Shown here: in pieces, positions 44,301-55,199 of the stretch | Position numbering within the stretch: the first letter of the stretch is position 1 | Layout: each line of letters opens with the position of its first letter | Assembly: GCF_000002075.1 (NCBI RefSeq) | Contig: NW_004797487.1 | Span: 688,723 to 752,722, forward strand | Origin: Aplysia californica | Lineage: Eukaryota; Mollusca; Gastropoda; Aplysiida; Aplysiidae | Direction: 5' to 3' | Length of the DNA stretch: 64,000 bases | Program-made: the position numbers and the translations under genes | Notes under the pieces: model-generated | What the model was told of the DNA's origin: nothing | Database searches by the model: none | Seen by the model: the letters and a program-made list of their open reading frames with translations, nothing else

Positions 44301-45690
44301 ATGGTGGATCTGGATATCTACTGTGGTGTCACAAAATCAGTCGTGTGCACGTCACATGCGGAGAAGAATTTAACATAATCTGATTCTATACTCTTTATCT
44401 CATTACTCGACTGAGGTACTTGAAACACTTAGAAATCCAGTATGCTAACCTTTTTTTACTGTCTCATCTACGCCTGCAAATGAATTCCCAGCTTCGACTT
44501 CTAAGAATGTCTCCTTGGCACTAGTCCCGTCACGCCTACACGTAATAAATCAGTGGTGCACCCCAACCTTGTGGCACCTCTATTGAGAGAGAACACATCG
44601 ACTACAAATAAATGACACACTATCACATAGGCACAGACCAGCCCTTTAAAAAAATATTATTTTGCTATGAAAGCCTACTAACTACCCCCAGACATACACC
44701 AAACACGTTACCCCCAGACATACACCAAACACGTCACCCCTAGACGTTTTCAGTCGGTTCAAGAGCAGGTTGAAGTGACTATACTATGATGCACAAGTAC
44801 TGAAACTATAGACACAACAAGAATGACAGAATAGTAAAAAAGAATGTTATAGTTTTTAAAAATGAGACTGCCCAAACACAGAAAAGAGAAAGTGATTTGG
44901 TTTAATCGAAAAAAGAAGAAATTGGAAATGGAAGAGGGTCACAGGGAGACGAAGAGAGAAAAAAATGAAAATAAACACAAGAGAATTTTTTTGGGGGGAA
45001 TATTTTACCCCCATTCCATGTGGAAGAAAGGAATAATATAGCTATCATAGATCTAGAAGAAAATAAGCAGGCGTCAACTGACTGACCAATATATTAAACA
45101 AAGTACAGTCTTCAGAAAGAGAGAAATAAGAAGAAATCCCACTACTCGGATCAGACTTGAACTTTGCTGTGAAATTTGCCGACAATTTGAAATTACTTTT
45201 ATTGACAGGTGACAATGACATTTAAGTGATAACAAACAGAGGTAAGAACGAAAAAGAATCAACGGACAGGCCTTCCTAAGGTGGACGCTATCACACATTA
45301 TAATTTTAAAACGCACACCAAAAGCAAAAAAAGGTATCATGAACAATTAATTTTAACTCAAGGCTAATTTCAAAGAAAACAGGTGAAGTACAGAAAAAGA
45401 AAGGTAATGAGTCAGGAAAATCCTTGTTTACTTTTTTAAAGAATGACCATTACCAAGTTTGGCATGATTTCAACAGCAACAATACGTACAGTATTTCTCC
45501 ACCTAACACCCCGGTGCTTGGGAAGGAAAATACGGGATCGTAGTCGACGCACCAGGAGATGAATCCACAGTGACCCATGTTTAGGTCCACAACTTCTAAA
45601 ATGGTCTCCCATTTTACTCTAAAATAAACTTACGTTCTGCATCTGATTCATTTTAGCTGTTTCTTCTTTGTGCACTGCTGTGTTATATTA
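43600..45690. other. Intergenic DNA
   Basis: (CA)n(GA)n microsatellite at 44220-44295 and a short tandem ACCCCCAGACATACACCAAA near 44690-44740. No gene recognised. Confidence 0.5.
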
Positions 45691-45694
45691 ATTC

Positions 45695-45775
45695 TCTACT
45701 GACGTCTGTGGTTTAGCAGTTAGACGCTTCCCTGTGGCACTCAACAGACCTGAGTTCGAATCCCGTGTAGAGAGA
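45695..45775 (+). mobile_element. tRNA-derived SINE head
   Basis: TGTGGTTTAGCAGTTAGACG (A-box like) and CTGAGTTCGAATCCCGTG (B box) are spaced as in a tRNA, but the cloverleaf does not close, so this is a SINE rather than a tRNA gene. Confidence 0.65.
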
Positions 45776-45952
45776 ATGTATAAATACCATGTATCTTATC
45801 GTGCCTTGGTACTTTTGCATGGACGTTTTATTCCGCTCTGCACGGTCTGAAGCTCACCTTCTGAGTATTCCTAATTTTGCTGATAGGGGCATAATTCAAA
45901 ATTAAAGAATACAAAACTAGCTGTCTCTCTCTCTCTCCCTCTCTCTCTATCC

Positions 45953-46054
45953 ATCCATCTATCTCTGAATTCATGCTAGTGGACTAATCCATCTATCTCT
46001 GAATTCATGCTAGTGGACTAATCCATCTATCTCTGAATTCATGCTAGTGGACTA
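45953..46054 (+). repeat. 34-bp tandem repeat, three identical units
   Basis: ATCCATCTATCTCTGAATTC plus ATGCTAGTGGACTA, three exact copies after a CT microsatellite. Confidence 0.95.
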
Positions 46055-46074
46055 ACGAGTACCCTGATTGCTCC

Positions 46075-46200
46075 TCAGAAAGAGGAAGAAATCAAGAAAG
46101 AGAACCAGGCACTCCAGGAAGAGATTCCTTAACTCCAGGCGGAAGTGGAGAGTCTTCAGATCAAAATTAAGCAATCTACTTCTGACGGGTGTAGCTTCAG
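46075..46200 (+). pseudogene. Degenerate coiled-coil coding fragment
   Basis: One frame reads QKEEEIKKENQALQEEI, a stop, then LQAEVESLQIKIKQ, a heptad-like pattern. It could be a relic of a LINE ORF1 or of a host gene; no family recognised. Confidence 0.3.
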
Positions 46201-46799
46201 CCAGCCAGAAAAAACTTTGACAGCTCTCACAGATTGACAGATCGTGGGTGGTTTCTCATCTCAAGCCACTCCCTAAGCAAACACTTCCAACAGCTCAGAG
46301 TTTTTGGCCTGCTGGGGTTTTTGTTCCATAAATCATTTTCCATCTTAACCATCTTGTTGCAAGTACTCATATGACCTTAGAGCATGAATCAGAATAACTT
46401 TGAATTACAATCAGAATACTGAGTATGTATCAAGCTTAACATTATTATTGTTATATTACTGTTCATTCATGATTATACATGAGACTGTAAGCCTGCGTGT
46501 GTGTGTGAGTGTGTGTGTGTGTGTGTGTCTGTGCACGCGCACGCATGGTCATGTGTATAAGTGGTGCAACACCAAACCAATGTGCCAAGATCTGGAAAAT
46601 AAAAAAGATGTGTCTTCTTATCTTATCTTAAACGAGGGGTCTTAGCCGAATGTAGACCTTCAGAGTGAATCAGAGCGGGATCTTAGGAGTTACTTTTGTT
46701 TAGAAAAAAATTATGTTTTCTTAAAATTAAAAAGACAGGACCCTTTTAAAGCAAAACATGACGGTAAGCGGTGGAATCTTAGGCTGAGACAACTTGAAG

Positions 46800-47110
46800 T
46801 CTCCAGGACAGTGGGTTTTGTTACAGGCTTCTTTTTTTACGGCAAAAAGCAGATGTAGTTCATATAGGAATTTTAAAGGGTTCATATGATCTAAAACAGA
46901 ATGCTTTTCCTCCAGAGAAACCAAAGCTGTAGAAGCACTCAAGTCAATGTGCTCCAATTCAAACCATACAAACTGTGGAACACATCCTTCAGCAGTGCAA
47001 GACGCACAGGGTCCTGAGACAAGAAACGAGGCCAACCCCACTGACACTATCAGAGAAGCTGTACTGGTTGTAAGAAAAACTGATCAGGATGGCCCATACA
47101 TGATAGATAC
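46800..47110 (+). mobile_element. LINE ORF2 C-terminal remnant
   Basis: Frame reads TVEHILQQCKTHRVLRQETR then PTPLTLSEKLY, the H-x4-C zinc-knuckle tail seen at the end of RNase H-type non-LTR elements. Broken by stops. Confidence 0.6.
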
Positions 47111-47324
47111 CGGCCTTTAAGTGTTATATGCGACTGAGAAAAAGAAGACATCGTACAAAAACTACTTTTTGTGGTCTTCACAACATATTTAAATATTAAA
47201 CCCCCCCAGTACAGCCTAGAGGGCAGTGAAATAAATACAAATCAATATAATATTCAGACTTGACTTTGACACAGAAAAACAGAAATGACAAAAAAAAATA
47301 ATGAAAGGCACTTACGATAGGTAC

Positions 47325-49172
47325 TCATGATTGAGCTTCACCTGCAGAAATTTCTCCAGCTTCTTCTTCCAAATAAATCCGCTTGACACCAATGATAGAA
47401 TGTATCCGCAGCAACTTCACAGTTAATTGAATAGCGGTGACAACAGCAGCTACCTTAATCCTTAAAACATCCACCGCCGCACCACGTACACTCTGGCACA
47501 CTTGACCGTCATGAGCTATCCCACACGCAGAATCATGTGCACGGGAATGAGAGCCTTTCCTTAGTGCAAATACACCTTTTTTTATACCCCTGGGTTCGTG
47601 CATAGCCTTCTTGTGCATTAGTTTCAAAACACCTTCCAGCATTCTTATCAATAACTTACAACAAAACAATTTTTCTTTTGAAGGACTTGTCTGGATATAT
47701 TTATGCACACTCTCGAATAAAAGACTGTCAAAACTTCCACCCCCTCTTACACAATTTTGAGCACATTCAAAGATCAAAGCTTTAGACAAGGAATCTTGCT
47801 CTTGGAAATCCAACCGTGATTCTACCAGGGAAGTTCCCAACACAGAGGAAGAGAAGCTATGAGCACTTCTCTTGCTTCTATTACCGTCACCACCTGAAGA
47901 AACATATTTAGATTCAGAAGCAAATAAACAATGGTTCACAGACTTGACACTTTTCCAAAACACAGATTTCAACTGACTGGCTAAGCTGTCGGTGGGTGCA
48001 CACAGGAACAAGCACTGTGGATTCACCACAGAGCTGTCCTCGGGAAACAACACTTTCACATATGTTTTTGTACCATCAGAGATACTTTCAAAAGCTGCTA
48101 CATTTATCACATTCTTTGTAAAAGTCCCGTAGTTTAAGGAGACTACAGGACTACAGTTTGAGAGAGATATAAAAAATTGTAGCGAAGAGTCATCATCCAA
48201 CACTCCTACACTAATTCCATAAGAAAGGCAAATTTGCAAAACAAAACTTGGCACTTTTACAGACGTTAACAGAAATGAAACACCAGAATCTTTCAAAGCA
48301 CCTAGAAACTCGCATGCTTTCACATACCTATGAGAAATCAGATTGTCAGAAATATCTAAACTGGCATGGAGAATATATCTTTTATTTTCAAAATCTGAAA
48401 CCTCGAATGGACACTGTACGCAAACTAATTTGCCACTAGATGAAATTCCAGCCTTTGAAATCTTTCCAGCACCATGGAATCCTTTTCCAACAAATGATGA
48501 TTCAAAAGGCATGCCAGCTTGACAGAACACAAGATCTTCAAAGTTTTCAGAAGCCATGTGGGCAATTTCGCCCACCCTTTCAGGATTGTTAACTGATTCC
48601 ACAAGGAAGGATGTTCCAAGGGAGACAAGTTGAGACACATTGGAGTTAACTACAGAGCTGTCAAAACAGGACTGAACAATTTCAGTCACGCATTGGCGGA
48701 CGAAAAGAGGTGTCCCCATAATTGGTTCATTAACTGAATAAACACGAGATTTTAAATCCTCCAGAATAAGTGGTAGATCAACTATAACAAACTCCTGCAG
48801 CCATTTTGCCACCTTGCACTTGAACGAATCCTCAGAACCAGCATCTCCCTCAGACCTGTGAGCATTCTCAACGGCACATACAATGCCATGCAGGTAGATG
48901 AGCAGAGTTTTGCTTCCGTCCCCATAGACAGAGGAATAGGAGAACACGGTGTCTACAATGCTCTTTGCTACTGGGTGAGATAGGTGCAAGCTGGACAGGA
49001 CTGTTGGACCATCACACGACATGATGACCTGACCCGTGCTTGTAACGAGGAGCGCCTGCTGAGTCTTTGGGCCGTACAAGCCAGCAACAACTTGATACAA
49101 TGTTGAGGTGATCAGCTTGAGGTCCTTCACTCCCTGCTTGACGACAGGAATTTCGTCGAACATTGTAGCCAT
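47325..49172 (-). CDS. BBS10: Bardet-Biedl syndrome 10 protein, chaperonin-like
   Basis: BBS10 is a divergent group II chaperonin-like protein which, with MKKS/BBS6 and BBS12 and CCT subunits, assists BBSome assembly for ciliary trafficking. 615 residues in one large exon (human about 720). Residues about 22-90 match the human N-terminus best: GLYGPKTQQALLVTSTGQV, SLHLSHPVAKSIVDTVFSYS and GDGSKTLLIYLHGIV (GDGSKT at 84-89 replaces the GDGTT ATPase motif of true chaperonins, as human has GDGAKT). LLTSVKVPSFVLQICLSYGI matches human LLISSVKQPDLV. The C-terminal helix IKVAAVVTAIQLTVKLLRIH matches the family end. The start MATMFDEIPVV is chosen because upstream sequence is repeat-derived; acceptor TGGGTGTTAG lies two bases before the ATG. 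TGA at 47325-47327 is followed nine bases later by GTAAGT. Confidence 0.93.
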   Translation of the reverse strand: MATMFDEIPVVKQGVKDLKLITSTLYQVVAGLYGPKTQQALLVTSTGQVIMSCDGPTVLSSLHLSHPVAKSIVDTVFSYSSVYGDGSKTLLIYLHGIVCAVENAHRSEGDAGSEDSFKCKVAKWLQEFVIVDLPLILEDLKSRVYSVNEPIMGTPLFVRQCVTEIVQSCFDSSVVNSNVSQLVSLGTSFLVESVNNPERVGEIAHMASENFEDLVFCQAGMPFESSFVGKGFHGAGKISKAGISSSGKLVCVQCPFEVSDFENKRYILHASLDISDNLISHRYVKACEFLGALKDSGVSFLLTSVKVPSFVLQICLSYGISVGVLDDDSSLQFFISLSNCSPVVSLNYGTFTKNVINVAAFESISDGTKTYVKVLFPEDSSVVNPQCLFLCAPTDSLASQLKSVFWKSVKSVNHCLFASESKYVSSGGDGNRSKRSAHSFSSSVLGTSLVESRLDFQEQDSLSKALIFECAQNCVRGGGSFDSLLFESVHKYIQTSPSKEKLFCCKLLIRMLEGVLKLMHKKAMHEPRGIKKGVFALRKGSHSRAHDSACGIAHDGQVCQSVRGAAVDVLRIKVAAVVTAIQLTVKLLRIHSIIGVKRIYLEEEAGEISAGEAQS

Positions 49173-49203
49173 TACTAACACCCAGCACAAAATCTGGAGA
49201 TGA

Positions 49204-49262
49204 GTAGTAGTAGTATGGGGTTTTACGGCGCTTGCAACTGCATAAGGCCATATGAGCGCGCT
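49204..49262 (-). repeat. Type-A SINE tail just upstream of the BBS10 exon
   Basis: Minus strand: CTCATATGGCCTTATGCAGT, GCAAGCGCCGTAAAACCCC, then TACTACTACTA. It is sense to BBS10 and ends about 30 nt before the acceptor at 49175. CGCTATCTGGAGATGA-like bases on both sides may be the target duplication (GCTATCTGGAGATGA vs ATCTGGAGATGA). Confidence 0.75.
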
Positions 49263-49411
49263 ATCTGGAGATGAAGACAAAAAAAATAGAAAAGTGAAAA
49301 CAAGAAACAAAATTTCACAGCAACGTTTTGCAAGTTAAGTCAGTATAACTAACTGGCAAATATCACAATGTCCCCTTTCCACATTAGAATAAATTATTGT
49401 TTTTTTGTTTT

Positions 49412-49450
49412 ACTTACAACCCAGGCAAGTCATAGTTCCATCGATTGAGT
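49412..49450 (-). CDS. BBS10: Possible short BBS10 5' exon
   Basis: Minus strand CTATGACTTGCCTGGGTT ends at 49418 and is followed by a consensus donor GTAAGT. Splicing to 49174 would give MTCLGLMATMFDE in frame. It may equally be 5'UTR only. Confidence 0.3.
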
Positions 49451-49609
49451 ATAGTAATAGTAACAAAAAGAGCAAGGCTGACACCTATCATGGTTGAAAA
49501 CTCTACTTTGTGCCTTCAAAGACAAGGTCCAACCCAGGGGTGGGGCCTACCCATCTACCCATGTGTGTGTATTGTGTGTGTGTGTACTATGAATGAACTG
49601 AATGAGATT

Positions 49610-49905
49610 GGGGGGGGGGGGAGACAGACAGACATAGAAGAGAGAGACAGAGACAGAGACAGAGACAGACAGACAGACAGAGACAAATCACAAAGACAGA
49701 AAGACAGAGACAGACAAGACAGACAGACAGAGAAAGAGAGATAGAGCATGAGGGAGAGAGAGAGAGACAGAGCGAGAAAGAGAGAGACAGAACAAGAGAG
49801 AGAGAGAGAGAAAGAGACAAACGGGACACACAGAAAGAAAGGGAGGGAGAGAAAGTAAGAGAGAGTGAGAGAGAGGGAGAAAAAGGGAGAGGGAGAGACA
49901 GAGAT
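49610..49905 (+). repeat. (GACA)n/(GAGA)n microsatellite
   Basis: GACAGAGACAGA and GAGAGAGAAAG tracts. All open frames here are low complexity. Confidence 0.95.
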
Positions 49906-49909
49906 ATCG

Positions 49910-52680
49910 TAAGTCTCATGCATTTTTGCTATTTATTGGTGTTAGGTTTGAAGCTGGCTGCCTTACAAGCCTGTGGCCCCACCCCCCCTCCAATCGAGTG
50001 CAGTTCAAGCTAGGAACCTAAATTAATTTTTATTTTATATACATCAACATACTCAAATAATTTACTACCGGAAGCATTACGTTTTTTATTCAACAGTGGA
50101 TTTTTTAAACTCAAGAATCACAATGCTGAGAGTAGTACAGAGCTCTCTTGTTTTAACCCTATCTGTACGTCGTGTTTTACTATCGTATCATACAACGTGG
50201 GGAACTCTGTGCCACCACATTTACTTGTTAATCCAATCCGTACGCTTTGCATAGCAGTCTGTCAAAATGATTTTTGAGAAATGCTGAAAGTTTCAAAGAG
50301 ATCTTCGCATTACAAGTATTCTAAAATGTGAAGAATACAACCCCGGGGGTACAAAATGACCCCAGGGCGTACGGATAGGGTTAAAGAAATTTCAATATAT
50401 GAGTGAGGAGTCCACGGGAAAAACAGAAATAGTCACATATACTGAAAACCATGAGGGTATCAATTTTGAACGTTTGTTGACTCACGTTCAACTGTTGGTT
50501 GATTATTGTTGTTAGACTTCCCATCCAACAAACAGGAAAAAAACCCCAAAAAACAAACATACACAAGTCAAACAAATATGAAGCTATTGAGTCAGCAAGC
50601 TTTTAAAATTGACACCTTCACAATTTCCAGTTTTGACTATGCCCGTTTTCCCAGTAGACTCCTTATATATATATTTGTATAAATTCAACTTTTTATTGGC
50701 ATTACTTAGAATGCAGAGCTGAAAATCAACTAATACCTTGCTAGAATTAGGGCTGGGCAATGAGTCGCTTTAGCAAAATCCGGATACTATGTTAGTGCAC
50801 CTCTTCGGCAAAAAAAATAAATGATATGAACTGCTTCGGCAAAAGGGTTAGAACCACTTCGACAAACGGGTTAGCATAACTTCAACAAATGGGTGCACCC
50901 ACTTCGGCAAACGGGTCAGGAAAGAGAGTTAAGAGTCTGAATTCGGATAATGTTTCATTGAGAATTATTCGGTTATCCTTGTAGATTATCCGGATTTTGC
51001 CCACCTCTAGCTAGAATACCCGAGGCTGACATACATTCTATATCAGGAGCACATTTCTGTCCTAGTTTAAATTTTCTTATTTACATTTAAATCTCGACCT
51101 TGAAGAGCCACATGAAACCACAAGACAAGATAGCAAGAGAATAGTTACCCCCCCCCCCCCCTTTCCAGCCCGATCAAAGATATTCCCTGCTCTGATCTTG
51201 ATCTAATAACCCAAACCCCACAAAAGAAATCATAAATTTTACTTTACAAAAGACAAAGCACAAAGAAACAACATTAAGGCTGTTTATAGAATGAGGAAGT
51301 TAATATGCATGATGCTTAATTTTTAAAAATATAAATCAATGGGGAGGGGGGAGGGGGGGCACGGCGTATTCTTTTACTTTCCCTCCCGTCTCACACTTAG
51401 ATACCCACTGGTCCCAAGGTGCCCATGTTCTAACCACGAATATCGACTTCATACATTTCCATAGAAAATTAATCTTTTAAAAAAAAAAATATTCGATGGT
51501 TTTCAATCACCCAAATTGCATAGTGATTTCCAATTGGGGGGTTTCAGGGAGGCATGCTCGCCTCAAGTAAAAAAAAAAAAATCTGGGCCACGGGTTTACA
51601 GGACAACTTGAAGTTTTGCATGATTAGGTTTGTCAGTGTGATCTGCAGAAAAAAACAATGCAGTTTGACCCCCAAAGCAACGCCTCCGTGTGAGGGAGCA
51701 GAAGAAAGTTCAAAATTTCGAAGTGACTATTTGGATTTGACTCCGATAAAACAAAAATTATATTCGGACTCTGAATCCAGTCCAACATGACGTCCCTTCT
51801 GACTTCCCATATTTGTTCCTAAATATTTCCAGCATTTATGAAAATTTTTCCGGTTATAACGATAACAATCAAGACGTGAGATTTGATATCCAGTAACTAG
51901 ATCTATCTAAACTGGCCCTCTCTGCATCATTGGTAAGAACAACCAAGTTGAGTTGACCTTGCCGGGGGCAAAGTTAATGATGTCTACCAATGATATTGCA
52001 CGTAGTGATCACGCACTCTTGGCTTGCTGGGGGAAGAGGCCACGGCTGTCGATTTTGAGAAATGTGATTTCTTAAAAACATTAATTACAGAAAAACTATA
52101 ACACATAAAATGAAATTAAACATGTGGAAAGACTGATGGTGGTGGCAATAAAGATAATGCTGTAGTGGTGGTGGAAAGACCCCGAGCTGTCAATAACCGT
52201 TTAGGCCTACGTAGACACTGCCATTGAACAACGAGAGTGCAGTCTTTTGACTTTTGACTCAATTCCACAGGTCTAGTAAGTAATTCTAGTTCTAAATCTG
52301 GTTTTACGTAAAATTCTCTCACAACAGTTATATTATGTAACTTCCTAACACTCACATAACTCAGTTAGATCCAGAATTAGAAGCTGAGCCTGAATAAATA
52401 AAACATTTTTTAGGACCCGAGTCCAAATAGGTAAAACCCATTTTCCGACTCGATTCCGAATAGATAAAAAATCTAATCGGACTCGAGTTCGAATAGAGCA
52501 GGCAAAACTATTAGCCTACATGATATCTGCGATTGAGATGAAGTCGATATTCATGTTTAGAACATAAATAGAGTAGAGCCAGATAACTTCGCCACTCTCA
52601 GCTCGCGACGAAACAAGATACACCCCCTCTATGCTCAACGAACTGTTTCGTCTGCATCTTTTCGTTGCCAATGAAAATAC
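49910..52680. other. Intergenic DNA upstream of BBS10
   Basis: No gene recognised. Contains a hAT-like MITE (50748-51009) and a GGGTTTCAGGGAGGCATGC-type palindrome at about 51537-51566. Confidence 0.5.
50748..51009. mobile_element. hAT-like MITE with 8-bp target duplication
   Basis: Ends TAGGGCTGGGCAA and inverse of TAGAGGTGGGCAA (11 of 13 matching), flanked by GCTAGAAT at 50740-50747 and 51010-51017. Internally, CTTCGGCAAACGGGTTAG-like units repeat four times. 262 bp, no transposase. Confidence 0.88.
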
Positions 52681-52685
52681 AGATA

Positions 52686-53400
52686 AGTGGCTATCCTCAC
52701 CCGGGGTGAGAATAAAAATACGATCGACCTCTCACCCCGGGTGAGACGTGCCAGCTGTAAAAGAAGACCTGTTTTTCCTAATTTCAGAATACTGTCTATC
52801 GATGAGGACGATCAAATTGACAAAAGCAAAGAAAAAAATGACGCTAAAGTTATAGCACAAAAGTAAGCTAATTTAATCGTCTACAATGTAACAAATATGC
52901 TATGGCTATTTCACTTTTCGAATTGAGCCAAACTACACCGATCGCCATTTTGTTTTGCCCGGAAGTTCTCGCAAGATCCACTCCTCCTCCTCTCTCTCTC
53001 TTTCTGAATACTGTCTATCGGAGTGGACGATCAAATTGACAAAAACAAAGATAAAAAAGGATGTTAAAACACAAAAGTATATGGCTACCTTTCGAATTGA
53101 GCCCAACTACGCGGGTCGTCATTTTGTTTTGCCCAGAAGATCTCTCACGCTACTTCTCCCCCCCCCCCTCTTTCTCTCTCACTGCCCACAGACAAAATTG
53201 CACACTTTCAACACAAGAGCGCTGGAACGTTTGTTCACGGCACAGAATTCTACACTTCTTTTATCACAGTGTAGAATTATGAGGTTCACGGTGAACGCTA
53301 CATTGGTTAGCCTAGGCTATCACGGTGAACGCACACCGGGTGAGAATAGCCAAAAGGCCCGCCTGTGCTATTCTTAACCGGGGTGAGAATAGAGGTGGCC
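52686..53400 (+). repeat. CTATTCTCACCC-ended repeat family, long copy
   Basis: Starts GTGGCTATCCTCACCCGGGG and ends near CCGGGGTGAGAATAGAGGTG. Contains CGCCATTTTGTTTTGCCCGG and GGAACGTTTGTTCACGGCAC. An internal segment (CTGTCTATCG... to ...TTTTGCCC) is present twice. Relatives lie at 61149-61605 and 62531-62973. Confidence 0.75.
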
Positions 53401-53709
53401 AATGCAGATAGTCCACTGATTGGTTTGCATGCTAGTTGTACTTCAGCTGCTTCGTTCTTTTTTTAAGTGGATGTGGTGACGGGGAACTTCGCCAGTCCTT
53501 GAGGGGACCTTCGTGGGGCTCATTGGAAATTGCCTTCCCGTTAAATTTAGCCTACATAAGAAACAGAAGTGATTGCCAAGGACAAAAGTGGCAATGTAGG
53601 CTAACCCTACCACATTAGCCAGTAGAGTCTAATATTTTCTACCTTTTTTGTATAAAAAATTTATTTTGGCCGGATTGAACTTTGGTGGACCCACCGTGTT
53701 CACATGTGT

Positions 53710-54351
53710 GTATTAACCCTCACCCTGCGGGGTCGGGTTTATGTCGCCCGATAAGCCTATTTCGGCACCTCGTCTGCGTTCTGGTCCCGAGTCAGTCTAG
53801 CCCCTGGCTCAGCGCACGCACACCGCGCATCATCTTGTGAAATTCGGGCCCCAAGTCAGATCCCCATTCACGCAGGTCTGCTTGAGTTTGTGTGCATTTG
53901 TGGTCTTCTTCTAGAACCACCTGCGTTGGTTCGTAATCGAGGCATATGTCTCATTCAAAACACGCCAAGTTGGTAGCTCTACATGTTGGTCCAATGAAGT
54001 TGTAGAAGAAATGAACCCACTTAGACATGAGGAGCTCGAAAGGATAGTCAGGAAACAAGACTTCCATTTTTCTATACAAAATCTTTCAAAAGAGCTTGAT
54101 TTTGTATGAAATGATACCACCTGATAAAAAATAAGCTTGTTTGATAGTTTTGAAATAACATTGTGCAGGTACAAGGAACACTTTGAGTGCAAAACATTCA
54201 GAAATTGACCTATATTATCCCTTTTCGAACCTCAGGTCAATCATAACAACAAGAGCGTCTAGAAAGGTTATTCAAAAGGGCGTAACTACTCGTAATGTTT
54301 TATCAGCTTGTGAGAGGGGTTTATTCATGTGTTTGTAACACTTTATAAATA
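53710..54351 (+). repeat. Dispersed ~620-bp repeat, copy 1 (interrupted)
   Basis: TAACCCTCACCCTGCGGGGT to CACTTTATAAA, continued after the pogo-like insertion at 55175-55200 (GAAAGCTATGAAAGACAGAG). Copy 2 is at 60220-60840. Confidence 0.8.
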
Positions 54352-55174
54352 CAGTGGAGTCCACTTATAACGAGTCCTGAAACAACGAGAAGTCTGTAAT
54401 AAAGACACTGTTCTAAAACCACGTTTTTTTCCCTTCTTTATCTTGGTAAATAAAATACTACTATAGCGCTATCGGACAACCAGGGGAGTCGGTTATAACG
54501 GAATATTGCTGCTGCTGTGCACAGCGCACAAGCCAGTTATACATATAAACCTCGCCAGGTGAGAAACTTGTAGGTGATCTAGCGAAACCTAAGATCTCAA
54601 ATCAACTCCTTGAGCGAAACAAAGAATAGGAGAGCCCACGTATGCCAACAATGAAGGTCGGAGCGAATGAGTGGGGAGGGTGCGGTAAGCGCAGACAAGC
54701 AGAACTCATCGTGTGATCTGGCCTAGTCTAGATTATCTAGGCCTATCACTACCCATGCCCTCACTTCTCCGATGCGAGGATGGAGAGGTCACAATGCTGT
54801 GATGGAGTGATGTGTAGTAACGTGCACAAGCAGACGAAACACACAACAGGGTGTGATGGGGTGGGGGACAACACAGAGGGCGAGTTAGCCCAGAGCGCAT
54901 TCTTTCTGATCGTCAACGCCGTGCTGTCAACATCGCTAGCGCTTGAGAAAGAAACCTGATTTGATTTTTGATCAAGTAAGACCCAGAGGTCATGTTGAAC
55001 AATGTCATCATCAAGGGAAATAACAAAAAGAAATAAACAGAACTCCAAACTGATAGATTAAGCCTACTTCATTATTTCCATTAAATTTATTACTGGATTC
55101 CTTATAACGAGAATCCTGGTATAACGGACCTTTCGCACCGGTCCCCTACCTCTTGTTATAACAGGATTCCACTG
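54352..55174. mobile_element. pogo/Tigger-like non-autonomous element with TA duplication proven by empty site
   Basis: Ends CAGTGGAGTCCACTTATAAC and inverse CAGTGGAATCCTGTTATAAC, bounded by TA. Interior with TTATAACGAG-like subterminal repeats but no transposase. The related copy at about 60820 reads TTTATAATAGAAAGCTATG without the insert. Confidence 0.92.
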
Positions 55175-55199
55175 TAGAAAGCTATGAAAGACAGAGCGA

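Noticed and set aside
45695-45775. Possible tRNA gene
   Set aside because: A and B boxes are present but the stems do not pair; treated as a SINE.
49555-49923. Ser/Leu-rich minus-strand open frames
   Set aside because: GACA/GAGA microsatellite without protein-like composition.
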